In this document: positions 34,409 to 43,954 of the stretch, in pieces
Numbering within the stretch: the first letter of the stretch is position 1
Layout of the letters: every line of letters begins with the position of its first letter
Assembly (NCBI GenBank): GCA_039025235.1
Contig: JBCCOS010000009.1
Span: 124,001-188,000 of the forward strand
DNA length: 64,000 nt
Direction: 5' to 3'
Origin: MED-G105 sp039025235
GTDB taxonomy: Bacteria; Pseudomonadota; Alphaproteobacteria; Caulobacterales; Parvularculaceae
Translations under genes and position numbers: made by a program
The notes under the pieces: model-generated
Database searches by the model: none
Seen by the model: only the letters and a program-made list of their open reading frames with translations
Told to the model about the DNA's origin: nothing

Positions 34409-35470
34409 TTGGCGAAAAACCCCTATACAGTATTGGGCGTTCCGACGTCAGCGACGGATTCTGAGATTCGCGCGGCGTTTCGCAAGCTTGCTAAAAAGTA
34501 CCATCCGGACAGGAATCCCGATGACAAGAAGGCTGAGGACGCCTTTAAGGAGGTGTCTGCTGCCTTCGACATTCTTGGCGATAAAGAGCGTCGCAAAAAA
34601 TTTGATCGCGGCGAGATTGATGCGGACGGGAGAGAAAGAGTGCGCCGCACCACTGGAGGCTATCGTTCGTGGCCAGGCATGGACGGCGGCATGGGTGGCG
34701 GCATGGGCAACGGGATGGGCAACACTGGAGCTGAAGGATTTGATGGCCGAAACGCTTCTGATTTCTCTGATTTGAGCGATCTTTTTGCTGATCTTTTTGG
34801 GTCGCGTGCCCGTGATACGGGTCGCGGCGGCCAAGGCGTTAATCACGGCTCCGGGGTGGGCACCGGTAAAGGTGGCTTTGGTCCTGGCGGTGTGGGTGGT
34901 GGATTTAAGTCAGGCAACCGCGCCCCTGTTCGCGGACGGGATTTGCGATACCGCCTTGAAATAGAGTTTTTGGAAGCAGCTCGCGGCGCCAAAAAGCGCG
35001 TGACAATGCCAGATGGGCGGGCGCTCAATCTCACGATCCCCGCAGGCCTAGAGGACGGACAAACCCTTCGCCTGCGCGGTCAGGGCGAAGAAGCGCCGGC
35101 AGGCGGCACAGCCGGTGACGTTTATGTGGAAGTCACTGTCCTTGCACACCGCGTATTTGAACGAGATGGCCGCGACATCCACCTCGAGGCACCAATCAGT
35201 CTGCGCGAAGCCGTTCTTGGCGGTAAAATCACGGTACCCACGATCGACGGCGAAGTGGCGGTCACAGTGCCCCGAGGTGCAAATTCCGGCGCCGTGTTGC
35301 GCCTAAAAGGGCGGGGCGTGCGCGCGGGCGACAACGGCAACCATGGTGATCAATATGTCAAACTACGTATTGTATTGCCAGAAGGCGGCGACCCTGACCT
35401 CGAGGCATTCGTTCGCGAGTGGCAGGGTGGCATGGCCGAAAAGCCACGCAAACACTTTGAAGACGTCTAA
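34409..35470 (+). CDS. DnaJ / CbpA-type J-domain co-chaperone
   Basis: The protein should stimulate DnaK. Residues 1-70 form the J domain with the HPD motif (AKKYHPDRNPDD) and KEVSAAFDILGD. A Gly/Met-rich linker (GMDGGMGGGMGNGMGNTG) and an Asp/Phe-rich stretch (DFSDLSDLFADLFG) follow, then a Gly-rich region, and from residue about 175 the two substrate-binding domains (GRDLRYRLEIEFLEAARGAK, RLRGQGEEAPAGGTAGDVYV, LREAVLGGKITVPTIDG). No zinc-finger cysteines are present, so it is the CbpA-type (class B) rather than DnaJ itself. The start is TTG behind AAGAGGTTACGAGAC. Confidence 0.9.
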   Translation: MAKNPYTVLGVPTSATDSEIRAAFRKLAKKYHPDRNPDDKKAEDAFKEVSAAFDILGDKERRKKFDRGEIDADGRERVRRTTGGYRSWPGMDGGMGGGMGNGMGNTGAEGFDGRNASDFSDLSDLFADLFGSRARDTGRGGQGVNHGSGVGTGKGGFGPGGVGGGFKSGNRAPVRGRDLRYRLEIEFLEAARGAKKRVTMPDGRALNLTIPAGLEDGQTLRLRGQGEEAPAGGTAGDVYVEVTVLAHRVFERDGRDIHLEAPISLREAVLGGKITVPTIDGEVAVTVPRGANSGAVLRLKGRGVRAGDNGNHGDQYVKLRIVLPEGGDPDLEAFVREWQGGMAEKPRKHFEDV

Positions 35471-35760
35471 CGAGATATTTAATCTTTACACGGATATATA
35501 TTATCCTTTTTATTGGTTAAAGTCTGTGAAATAGACAACAGACCGGATTTCCCAAATATTTTAGTCGTCGACGAAAACTCAAGACAATTCACGACGACCC
35601 AAGGCGACAACATTTTGTGAAAAGGCTTGAGGGTAATTGACGTTCTCAAGCATTTTGATAATTGTGCAGCCAATCGACGAAGGAAAGCTCACAAAACCCA
35701 AGCAAGTTCGGCACAAATGGCCTCTGACATAGGCGTCAGGCGATGCTTAAATTCAAAGAC

Positions 35761-35810
35761 TTAAAGTCGTTCAGTGATTCCATATAAAATATGGAGCGGA
35801 GCGGCTTTAG
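35761..35810 (+). repeat. Short variant of the dispersed repeat upstream of arsC
   Basis: TTAAAGTCGTTCAGTGATTC ... GAGCGGCTTTAG is an imperfect inverted repeat of the core type, with ATATAAAATAT in the loop. The rest of the 365-base gap (35471-35835) before arsC shows no gene and no arsR. Confidence 0.55.
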
Positions 35811-35835
35811 ACGACAACAGAACGGTAATTGAGAC

Positions 35836-36306
35836 ATGACCCGAAATGTACTTTTTCTGTGTACGGGAAATTCCGCTCGGTCAATCATGGCGGAATCATA
35901 TTTGAACCACGCCGGGGGTAAGTTATGGCGCGCTTTTTCAGCAGGGTCCCATCCAGTAGGGCAGCCAAATCCGTTCGCTCTTTTAACCCTCAAAAATGCC
36001 GGCATACGAGCAGTTGATGGTCACGGGAACGACCCTCGCTCAAAAAGCTGGAACGAATTTGCAAAAACGGATGCCCCTTTTATGGATTTCATTGTCACCG
36101 TTTGTAACAATGCCGCAGGCGAGGTTTGCCCTATCTGGCCAACAATCGACAATAAGAAACCAAGGTCCCTTCATTGGTCTTTTCCAGACCCGGCTGCAAT
36201 TGAAGGTCAAGATAACGAAATCATAGATGGTTTTCAGAGAGTCTTTTTCGATATCCGTAAACGGATTGATGTTTTTCTTGCTGAGGAATGTGAAAATGGA
36301 CAGTGA
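35836..36306 (+). CDS. arsC: Arsenate reductase, low-molecular-weight phosphatase type
   Basis: The product reduces arsenate to arsenite using a thiol relay. VLFLCTGNSARSIMAESYLN is the P-loop CX5R of the thioredoxin/LMW-PTP-fold ArsC (Cys10, Arg16); HPVGQPNPFALLTLKNAGI and FIVTVCNNAAGEVCPIWP add the relay cysteines. The length (156 residues) fits. It overlaps the aquaporin gene by 11 bases and the two are surely one operon. There is no arsR, arsB or acr3 beside it, so regulation and the fate of arsenite depend on the partner aquaporin or on genes elsewhere. Confidence 0.9.
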   Translation: MTRNVLFLCTGNSARSIMAESYLNHAGGKLWRAFSAGSHPVGQPNPFALLTLKNAGIRAVDGHGNDPRSKSWNEFAKTDAPFMDFIVTVCNNAAGEVCPIWPTIDNKKPRSLHWSFPDPAAIEGQDNEIIDGFQRVFFDIRKRIDVFLAEECENGQ

Positions 36307-37051
36307 AACTGACCAAACACAGAAGCAAGATCGACCTCATCCCAGACTGAAACCGGCGGCAGAAAAGTTGGCAGACCCGGCAATGAATGAGCAAGTCCCA
36401 GTACGCGCCCTATTCGCCGAAGCGCTTGGTACGGCGTTCTTGCTTGCAACGATTGTCGGTTCGGGAATAATGGCGGACTTACTCTCAAACGGTAACATCG
36501 GTGTTGCACTCATCGGCAGTACAATTGCAATTGGTGCAATCTTAGTCGTGTTGATTATTATATTTGGCCCCGTATCGGGCGCCCATTTTAACCCAGCTGT
36601 TAGTCTCGTTTTCATGTTAAAGGGCGAAGTGTCATCGCGCCTGATGATACTTTATATTATAGCGCAAATTGTTGGTGCAATTGTTGGCGTCGTGCTTGCA
36701 AATATGATGTTTGACTTACCAGCGGTAACGATCAGCGACACCGCGCGCTCTGGGTTTGGACAAATCACTGGTGAGTTTGTCGCAACTTTTGGTCTTATAC
36801 TGACAATAATTGGCTGTATTCGCGCAAAACCAGAGGCCGTCCCTTATGCTGTTGGACTATATATATCAGCGGGGATTTGGTTTACGTCTTCCACCGCATT
36901 TGCCAACCCAGCAGTTACGATTGGACGGATGTTATCAGATACACTTGCAGGTATTAATCCAATTAATGTTCCAGGGTTCATTCTTGCGCAATTCATCGGT
37001 GCTTGCCTTGCGTTGATCACTGCGAAGGCCTTGTTCGAACAGAACAAATAA
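36296..37051 (+). CDS. aqpS: MIP/aquaporin family channel (AqpS-like), arsenic partner
   Basis: A six-helix channel with both NPA motifs: SGAHFNPAVSLVFMLKG and TAFANPAVTIGRMLSDTLAG. In Sinorhizobium meliloti an aquaglyceroporin (AqpS) replaces ArsB and lets arsenite, formed by ArsC, leave down its gradient; the arsC overlap here supports the same role. The residue right after the second NPA is Val rather than the Arg that completes the selectivity filter in most aquaporins. The first 38 residues are hydrophilic and charged. I chose ATG 36296 behind GAGGAATGTGAAA; GTG 36290 is also possible. Confidence 0.85.
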   Translation: MDSETDQTQKQDRPHPRLKPAAEKLADPAMNEQVPVRALFAEALGTAFLLATIVGSGIMADLLSNGNIGVALIGSTIAIGAILVVLIIIFGPVSGAHFNPAVSLVFMLKGEVSSRLMILYIIAQIVGAIVGVVLANMMFDLPAVTISDTARSGFGQITGEFVATFGLILTIIGCIRAKPEAVPYAVGLYISAGIWFTSSTAFANPAVTIGRMLSDTLAGINPINVPGFILAQFIGACLALITAKALFEQNK

Positions 37052-37148
37052 AACAAGGACTGCGCCGTTTGTCTTTCAATAATCGCATCTTGTTATCACT
37101 ACTCGTTACATTACGCACAGCATTTAACGTCATCCCTTAAGCCTTTTA

Positions 37149-38291
37149 ATGAACAGCCTCACGCAACAATATGATAATCTTGTCCAGTCGGGTACACTGA
37201 ACGCCGATCCCGCCCAGGCGGAAGCTGTCGAAAGACTGGACAAATTGAGCAACTCTCTTTCGGCCAGTGGCAACACTGGGTTTTTCAACATCTTCAAAAA
37301 ACGTGAAACAATCCGCGGACTTTATCTTTGGGGCGGCGTTGGGCGTGGAAAATCCATGCTGATGGATCTTTTTTTTGAAAACGCTAATGTGAAAAAAAAA
37401 GCACGCGTCCACTTCCACGAATTCATGGGGAACGCCCATGATCGAATTGCTCAATGGCGCGCAAAATCAGATAAAGAAAAAAGAAAACACCCTGCCTTCA
37501 ACCGTAAAACGCCTGATGATCCGATCCCGCCAGTCGCCGATGAGTTAGCACGCGGCGCTACGCTCCTTTGTTTCGATGAACTGCAGGTAACGGATATTGC
37601 TGATGCAATGCTTCTACAACGCTTATTCAAGGGGTTATTCGATCGAGGCGTTGTGGCTGTCGCAACATCAAATAGGCATCCCGATGATCTTTACAAAGAT
37701 GGGCTCAATCGACAGCTATTCTTACCAGCAATAGCCCTTTTGAAAAAACAACTAGATGTCTTTGAGCTTCAGTCCGCTCGCGACTATCGCCTTGCCCGTT
37801 TACAAGGATCGCCGGTTTATCATTCACCGCTTGGCTCGGCATCAGATGCTGCGATGGACGATGCATGGGCGCGCATGACCTGTGGCATTACCCCAAAACC
37901 TTATGATATTCACGTGAAAGGCCGAACAATTACAGTGCCGCAAGCGGCAGGAGATGCAGCCCGTTTTGAATTTGCAGCATTGTGTGATCGCCCACTTGGC
38001 GCTGCAGACTATTTGGCGATAACAGCGCGCTTCGGGACACTCTTTATCGATCATATTCCCGCGATGACCCCAAACAGGCGCGATCAAGCAAAACGATTTG
38101 TCACGCTCATTGATGCCATTTATGAAAGCAGAGTAAAACTCATTTGCTCCGCGGCCGTCGAACCCGATGACCTTTATCCAAAAGGCGACGGGTCATTTGA
38201 ATTCGAGCGGACCGCGTCACGTCTCATGGAAATGCAATCCCTTGATTATCTTGGTACTGAACACAGAAATATCGACCCTGCAGGTGGGTAA
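37149..38291 (+). CDS. zapE: Cell division protein ZapE (AFG1-like ATPase)
   Basis: The 380-residue ATPase of the AFG1/ZapE family. Walker A is YLWGGVGRGKSMLMD, Walker B LLCFDELQVTDIADAM, and the sensor block VAVATSNRHPDDLYKDGLN. RVHFHEFMGNAHDRI and the C-terminal FVTLIDAIYESRVKLICSA are strongly conserved. In E. coli ZapE acts on the Z-ring under stress; in mitochondria AFG1 helps to handle respiratory chain subunits. In many alphaproteobacteria zapE precedes mdh, but here mdh is 11 kb away on the other strand. Confidence 0.92.
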   Translation: MNSLTQQYDNLVQSGTLNADPAQAEAVERLDKLSNSLSASGNTGFFNIFKKRETIRGLYLWGGVGRGKSMLMDLFFENANVKKKARVHFHEFMGNAHDRIAQWRAKSDKEKRKHPAFNRKTPDDPIPPVADELARGATLLCFDELQVTDIADAMLLQRLFKGLFDRGVVAVATSNRHPDDLYKDGLNRQLFLPAIALLKKQLDVFELQSARDYRLARLQGSPVYHSPLGSASDAAMDDAWARMTCGITPKPYDIHVKGRTITVPQAAGDAARFEFAALCDRPLGAADYLAITARFGTLFIDHIPAMTPNRRDQAKRFVTLIDAIYESRVKLICSAAVEPDDLYPKGDGSFEFERTASRLMEMQSLDYLGTEHRNIDPAGG

Positions 38292-38334
38292 TTGTGTCAT
38301 TTCCTTCTGATCAAAAAATACCGTCAACAGTAGA

Positions 38335-38871
38335 ATGAATAGACACCCCCCTCAAATAGTCATCAGAAAAGAGTCAGCGGATGATATTGATAAAATCCAC
38401 GCCTTAACGGTGGAGGCATTTCGCTCAGCACCCCATAGCGATGGCCGCGAGCCTCAAATTATCGATGCCTTGCGTAACAGCGGTGAACTAACCTTGTCAC
38501 TCGTCGCTGAAACTGACGATATATTGCTGGGGCATGTGGCTTTTTCACCGGTCACGATCCGGGGTGATGAGCAATCCATCAGCGATGGGTCTTGGTATGG
38601 CCTCGGTCCTATTGCCGTTCGTGCGGACCGACGACGCCAACGTATCGCCCAAAAGCTCATCGCTGAGGGGCTAGAGCAATTACAAGACAAAGGCGCAAAC
38701 GGCGTCGTCTTGCTAGGTGATCCAGCAATATATAAAAGCTCTGGATTTGAAAGTGATGGCCTGCTGCGGTATGGCAACATCGATACGCGATTTATCCAAC
38801 GCATCATCTTCAAGGGAACAGCGCCAAGCGGCGAGGTTATTTACGCCGACGCATTTACATCGGCGATTTGA
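38335..38871 (+). CDS. GNAT family N-acetyltransferase
   Basis: A 178-residue YhbS-like acetyltransferase. The start VIRKESADDIDKIHALTVEA, the central LGHVAFSPVTI and the acetyl-CoA loop in LGPIAVRADRRRQRIAQKLI are typical, with VLLGDPAIYKSSGFE following. The substrate cannot be told. It lies 43 bases after zapE and may be co-transcribed. Confidence 0.85.
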   Translation: MNRHPPQIVIRKESADDIDKIHALTVEAFRSAPHSDGREPQIIDALRNSGELTLSLVAETDDILLGHVAFSPVTIRGDEQSISDGSWYGLGPIAVRADRRRQRIAQKLIAEGLEQLQDKGANGVVLLGDPAIYKSSGFESDGLLRYGNIDTRFIQRIIFKGTAPSGEVIYADAFTSAI

Positions 38872-39126
38872 TCGTCAATCGTCGGCCCAGATAACAACTT
38901 GTAACAGTCTGAGATGCTGCCATATTCAAATCACGCTTTCCCAGTTTGTCGTCTCAATAGGGGAGCATGCTTCTGGCCCGGTAAACTTTTGACACGATTA
39001 GCTTTTGACCGGGGCACAAGCAGCACATCGAAGGATTATTGGCGTCTCAAATTTTTGAGAGCGCCTCCCTTTTGGGTGATTTTTGCAAGTGGCCTTTACA
39101 GGTAATCTTGGCAGGTGGTGTTGGCA

Positions 39127-40473
39127 ATGGCGCGCACGAGTAACAACAGTCTATCTTTTTTCGAACTCGCCAGTCTTACCGCTGCGGTCTTTGCGCTGAA
39201 TGCCCTTGCGATTGATATGATCCTGCCGGCCCTTGGAATGATTGGCAATGATCTCGGCATTCGCAATGATAATGATCGCCAACTACTGATCGGGGTCTAT
39301 CTGTTCGCAAACGGCTTTGCACAATTACCATTTGGCCCCATTGTTGACCGCATCGGCCGACGCCCTGTTTTACTGTTTAGCCTTAGTGCCTATGTGATGT
39401 GCAACCTGCTTAGTGTGTTCGCGCCAAGCTTTCTTATCCTCCTCATAACCCGCGTTTTTCAAGGAATTGCAACGGCCGGGGCCCGCGTCTCCGTGGTTGC
39501 AATTGTACGCGACAACTACGAAGGACGCCAGCTTGCGAGAGTTATCTCTTTCGCAATAACGATTTTCATGGCAGCACCGATCATCGCACCAGCCCTAGGT
39601 CAAGCGGTCCTGGCCTTTGGGCCTTGGCGTTGGATCTTCTGGGCACTTTTCTTTTATGGTTTAGCGATTTTTTTTTGGAGCTTCATTCGGGCCCCTCGCC
39701 GCACGCAAGAAGAGAAACGCGAAGCTGCACACAGTGGCGGATCGACGGGCGAGCGCTTAAGCTTTCAACAAATCAGTGCACGCTACTTAGAGTTTCTGAC
39801 CGATCGCTGTGCCATGGGGTATACGATTACGTCAGCTTTTTGTTATGGCGCTCTTTTTGGCTTCATCAACTCGGCCGAGCAGTTGTACTTGGAGCTTTTT
39901 GATTTAGGGGCCGGATTCGGACCTGCCTTTGCGATGGCTGCCGTTTGGCTTGCCGTTGCAACATTTTTAAATGGGCAAGTCGTGGAACGCTTCGGTATGC
40001 GCCTTATTACCCATGTGGCTGTTGTTGGTTTTTTTCTCGTAGCGCTGATCCACTTTGTTTTGACGGCTGCTTTTGGTGATTCATTTATCCGTTTTATGGT
40101 TTTCATGGCACCGTTATTTTTCGCCCTTGGGTTAATTGGCCCCAATACGGCTGCCCTGGCGCTTGATCGAATGGGTCATATTGCAGGCTACGCAGCCGCT
40201 GCGAACGGTTCGGTCAGTACCATGACAAGCGCAATTCTTGGCCTTATTGTCGGCCGACAATTCGATGGATCATCCCTGCCAATCACCGCAGGGTTTGCTG
40301 TTCTTGGATTCTGCTCTCTTTGTATTATTTATTGGACTGAAAGAGGGCAACTGTTTCGATCTGGCCCAAATGGGCGTGCAGACGGACGACAAAGCGGGAT
40401 TTCAGATACGAACAACATCGCACCACCAACGGAATCGTCATCGTCCCAATTTTCAACGACCGAAGTGAAATGA
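39127..40473 (+). CDS. MFS exporter, Bcr/CflA type
   Basis: A 12-helix drug/H+ antiporter-type transporter. ALAIDMILPALGMIGNDLG is the Bcr/CflA opening, FGPIVDRIGRRPVLLFS the MFS loop 2-3 motif, and RVFQGIATAGARVSVVAIVR motif-like helix 4. A hydrophilic loop (RAPRRTQEEKREA) separates the two halves. I chose ATG 39127; GTG 39115 is in frame upstream. Its stop overlaps the rimM ATG by four bases (ATGA), so an exporter gene stands where rpsP usually precedes rimM. An imperfect hairpin (GGCGTCTCAAA / TTGAGAGCGCC) lies at about 39041-39066 upstream. Confidence 0.87.
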   Translation: MARTSNNSLSFFELASLTAAVFALNALAIDMILPALGMIGNDLGIRNDNDRQLLIGVYLFANGFAQLPFGPIVDRIGRRPVLLFSLSAYVMCNLLSVFAPSFLILLITRVFQGIATAGARVSVVAIVRDNYEGRQLARVISFAITIFMAAPIIAPALGQAVLAFGPWRWIFWALFFYGLAIFFWSFIRAPRRTQEEKREAAHSGGSTGERLSFQQISARYLEFLTDRCAMGYTITSAFCYGALFGFINSAEQLYLELFDLGAGFGPAFAMAAVWLAVATFLNGQVVERFGMRLITHVAVVGFFLVALIHFVLTAAFGDSFIRFMVFMAPLFFALGLIGPNTAALALDRMGHIAGYAAAANGSVSTMTSAILGLIVGRQFDGSSLPITAGFAVLGFCSLCIIYWTERGQLFRSGPNGRADGRQSGISDTNNIAPPTESSSSQFSTTEVK

Positions 40474-41075
40474 ATTCAGATACAAAAAAGAGGCCAGAAC
40501 ACCGCATATGCGTTGGTATTCTTGGCGCGCCCCACGGGGTAAAAGGCGATATTCGTATCAAGACTTTTACCGAAACCCCCGAGGACGTGGCTGCGTATGG
40601 TCCGGTGCATACAGAAGATGGCAAGAGAACACTCACCCTGCAAATTGTTCGTGCTTTAAAAGGCGAAATGATTCTCGCCCATGCACCAGAAATCCTTCAC
40701 CGCGAAGATGCTGCTAGCCTTACCAATTCAAAGATATATGTGGAACGTTCTGTGCTCCCGTCTCCGGAAGATGACGATGAATTCTATATCCACGATTTGA
40801 TTGGACTGAATTGTGTTTTGGAGAACGGCGAGCCGGCGGGCAAGATCGCGGCGGTCCATGATTTCGGTGCTGGCGATCTTCTGGAGATAAAAGGGGCGCC
40901 GCATGCCGCCAATAAAGGCGGCGTTCTGGTTCGCTTCACCAAAGAAACCGTCCCATTTGTTGACATTAACCAAGAACAAATCGTGTTGGCGGCGGACACT
41001 TTTAAGGTTATCGACGCAGATCAAGAACGTGATCAGCACAACGACAAGGACGAGCGGGAAACGAAAGCTGAATAA
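40470..41075 (+). CDS. rimM: 16S rRNA processing protein RimM
   Basis: RimM helps the 30S head to mature and binds ribosomal protein S19. The N-terminal barrel starts RICVGILGAPHGVKGDIRIK; the PRC-barrel part has EFYIHDLIGLNCVLENGEPA and GDLLEIKG, and VPFVDINQEQIVLA near the end. A Gln/Asp/Glu-rich tail of about 25 residues follows. It is translationally coupled to the preceding MFS gene and lies upstream of trmD-rplS, but a protease gene separates them. Confidence 0.93.
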   Translation: MNSDTKKRPEHRICVGILGAPHGVKGDIRIKTFTETPEDVAAYGPVHTEDGKRTLTLQIVRALKGEMILAHAPEILHREDAASLTNSKIYVERSVLPSPEDDDEFYIHDLIGLNCVLENGEPAGKIAAVHDFGAGDLLEIKGAPHAANKGGVLVRFTKETVPFVDINQEQIVLAADTFKVIDADQERDQHNDKDERETKAE

Positions 41076-41339
41076 AGTAAGGCCAATGGGCCCGCGCTTG
41101 CGTTGATATGTCGTGGATGAGAAGCGGGAAATCGCTTAGCGAGCCGGTTTGCCGCGCTCGTCTGACGAACCGTCAACCACTTACTTATAGATGGGCTCGA
41201 AATCCTTCTCTCAAGCCTTGTCGATTTCATTATGGCTCGCAAAGGTGCTTGCAGACCGATCACACCGTGTTAGTGTTTTGGGTGTTGGGGACGCGCAGCG
41301 ACGTCGAGACCAGCGCTTGAAAGTGCACTCGACGACAAA

Positions 41340-41415
41340 CCAACAAGGTGAGTAAGGGCCAACAAGGTGAGTAAGGGCCAACAAGGTGAGTAAGGGCCAA
41401 CAAGGCGCGTAAGGG
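41340..41415 (+). repeat. 19-bp tandem repeat, 4 copies
   Basis: CCAACAAGGTGAGTAAGGG repeated at 41340, 41359, 41378 and 41397; only the last unit differs (GCGCG for GTGAG). It lies just before the protease start codon. No spacers are present and the unit is not a multiple of three. The rest of the 360-base gap after rimM shows no gene. Confidence 0.95.
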
Positions 41416-41434
41416 TTTGGCGGGGATTTCTAGA

Positions 41435-43819
41435 ATGCGTAATATTACCGGACGAAGCTTGGCTCAACGCCTATGGGCTCGACGCATTAATCCTAGACGC
41501 ACTCATCGAAGTGACAGTCCTAACATGGACGCCGATTTTCATAACGGCGGAAACAGTTTTGAGGACAATCGTCCTTCAGCGGACGATGATATCGACGAGC
41601 GCGCATTAGATACTCGACCGAACCGAAGCAATCGCCCCCTGACACGTAACCAAACAAGTCGGTCTATTGATCCCCTTAATAATAACGGAACCGCGCAGTT
41701 CGATGGTCGCGACGTCACCGACAGCCGGCAAAGGCATCAAGAGCGTAACAATTCTTTTTTGTCCGCTCGATTTGATATTGATGAAGAGGAGCGCTCTTCA
41801 AAGCGCCGTGCGAACAAAACAAGTCGACGGGGAAATGGACTGATTACGATCTTTACCGTCCTTATTTTGGTGGCTGGGTATACCGCGATGCAATGGCGGT
41901 ATATGAATACGCTCGACCGTGTGGAAGAACGTCTCGATGTTGCTGAAGCCCAAGCAGAGCAGGCCCTGAAAGCTGCGATTCCACCAGCAACAGTTAATGA
42001 TGCGATGGATTCCGTATACCTCGTTCTACGCGAAGGCCGGCCGCACGGGACGGCATTTGTTATTGACCGTGAACGCGGTATTCTTGCAACTGCCGCACAC
42101 GTCATAACCGATCTTGACTTCTATGACGAAGAAAAAACTGCTGAGATCGTCAATCGGCATACCGGAAAAAAGATATCTGTTGCCGGAGCAAAGGTGCACG
42201 CTGGCTACGGCGCTTTCAAAGACCTTGTTGAGTTTTACCAACCGATCCTCCCCGAGAGCAAACCGTTTAATCTTCGCCCTGCCCCCTTAGTAGACCTTCC
42301 ACACGATGCTGCCCTGATGTTGGTGGATCCAATCGATCCCGATACCGGAGAAAATATACTGGGACCCGACATGCCGGTGGCACCCGATGAACGCCTGCTG
42401 GCGTTAGCGCCAGGTGATGCGATCGCCTTGCTTGGGTTTCCTGCCGACGTGATAAACCCCGGCGCTGTTGATTTTGGCGCGGCCCCACGAAGCGATCGGG
42501 GTATTGTTTCAGCGATGTTAGCCCCGATTGATCTCGTTGAAGAGTCGGGCGACGCGCGCTTTGACTCGCTCATCATTCACCGAATGACCGGTGCGCCTGG
42601 CATGAGCGGGGGCCCGATTTTGGATCGTGACGGATACATCGTTGGGATACACACCCATGGCGTGACCACGCCATCGTCAAATGGTGACAGCGTTGCCCAA
42701 CGCGCCGATGTGATAAGGGATATGCTAACGCCGCTTCGAGAGGAAGATCAGGTTGCGAACATTCTTATTCCTGAATGGCGTCGCCGCTTACAACGTTGGC
42801 CGCGTGCACAGGATGTTTTGCCAGCGCTTTTACGGTTGGCATATGACGATCCCAACCCGCAATTCCCAGAAATGACCATCGGCGAAATTGTTGCTCGCGA
42901 CGAGAAAAAAGAATTTCGCACCATTATTGATCGTCGGTTTGGGGAGCGCATGCCGGACTTTCGTCTCGCTGCGGAGGAACTAGACACAAAAGAAGCGCGC
43001 CTTGCCGCAAGACGCTCGAGAAATGCCCGCGAAATCCCTGTCAATGCGTCCCAGGGCTTTGTCCTTGGCGGGCCGGCACAATTCGCCATGCAACGCGTTC
43101 TCGCGCCTGAAGCATTTGATCATATCGTCTTTGCTTTTGACTATACTGTTGGACAATATCCAATGTGCCCACTCAAACTATTCTCGCGCTGGGTTGGCGA
43201 TAAGAAGCTTCGCGCAACGGGCAATGCCGGATTTCCAAGTCTTCTTTTTCAAGCAGAACGGGATGAAAATGGAGAGCCATTGGAGTCAAAAAAGTCCAAA
43301 ACAATGGAAATCGTCGCTAAGCGCTCATCTTGCCCATTTGCAGATGATCGGTTTTTTATTGGTATTGTTAGTTGGGATCCAAAGAACGACGAACTGAAAT
43401 CGGATAACAACGCTACGGACCAAGAGCAAACAGAAGGAGAAGCCGGCGCCACAGAAGGGGAAACAGAAAATTTAGGCGTTAGAATCCTTGCTGGTCTTGC
43501 AGATGCCGGAGGCGATCTCAAAGCATTTGCGTCAAAGGCTATTGGTGCCGGAAAGCCGGACACATTTGTGGCATCGCTTGAAAACGGCGGCACCCTACAA
43601 ATCATTCCGGTAGAAGCGCTGGTCCATGGCCCGAGCGATGAAGCAGTCTACGATGTGCCGCTTGCCAATGTTGCAATCGATGAAGCACTGGGCATTGAGC
43701 GTAACGCAATCGATGGAGACACGATCAACCAACGAGGCACTGATAATGCCGGATTTTTCTCCAGCCCAATACGGGTAGAATCTGAGGTCTCCGAATCCAT
43801 TGAGTCATCGACGAAATAA
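41435..43819 (+). CDS. Membrane-anchored trypsin-like serine protease
   Basis: About 794 residues. The first 130 are hydrophilic, Arg/Asn/Asp-rich and cytoplasmic; one membrane helix follows (LITIFTVLILVAGYTAM), then a short coiled coil (DRVEERLDVAEAQAEQALKA). The periplasmic protease domain has TAAHVI (His222), LPHDAALML (Asp291) and GAPGMSGGPILDRDG (Ser391), a chymotrypsin-fold triad. Some 350 more residues have no recognised domain (PAQFAMQRVLAPEAFDHIVF and others), with an acidic low-complexity stretch near residue 665. Its substrate is unknown. The gene lies between rimM and trmD, which are adjacent in most relatives. ATG 41435 follows GGCGGGGATTTCTAGA. Confidence 0.85.
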   Translation: MRNITGRSLAQRLWARRINPRRTHRSDSPNMDADFHNGGNSFEDNRPSADDDIDERALDTRPNRSNRPLTRNQTSRSIDPLNNNGTAQFDGRDVTDSRQRHQERNNSFLSARFDIDEEERSSKRRANKTSRRGNGLITIFTVLILVAGYTAMQWRYMNTLDRVEERLDVAEAQAEQALKAAIPPATVNDAMDSVYLVLREGRPHGTAFVIDRERGILATAAHVITDLDFYDEEKTAEIVNRHTGKKISVAGAKVHAGYGAFKDLVEFYQPILPESKPFNLRPAPLVDLPHDAALMLVDPIDPDTGENILGPDMPVAPDERLLALAPGDAIALLGFPADVINPGAVDFGAAPRSDRGIVSAMLAPIDLVEESGDARFDSLIIHRMTGAPGMSGGPILDRDGYIVGIHTHGVTTPSSNGDSVAQRADVIRDMLTPLREEDQVANILIPEWRRRLQRWPRAQDVLPALLRLAYDDPNPQFPEMTIGEIVARDEKKEFRTIIDRRFGERMPDFRLAAEELDTKEARLAARRSRNAREIPVNASQGFVLGGPAQFAMQRVLAPEAFDHIVFAFDYTVGQYPMCPLKLFSRWVGDKKLRATGNAGFPSLLFQAERDENGEPLESKKSKTMEIVAKRSSCPFADDRFFIGIVSWDPKNDELKSDNNATDQEQTEGEAGATEGETENLGVRILAGLADAGGDLKAFASKAIGAGKPDTFVASLENGGTLQIIPVEALVHGPSDEAVYDVPLANVAIDEALGIERNAIDGDTINQRGTDNAGFFSSPIRVESEVSESIESSTK

Positions 43820-43954
43820 CTCGTGGACCTTCGTGTATAACACGGTGGGCCCCCAGTTTTTATCGATTTGCTTTATGTATAACAAAGTGAAGAAGATGCA
43901 GCGTTGGCGCGCTTGTCATCCGATCATCATTGGTTGATACCGCCGGAACAAAAT

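Noticed and set aside
41340..41415. Four direct repeats as a possible CRISPR array
   Set aside because: The repeats abut without spacers and no cas gene is near; it is a simple tandem repeat.
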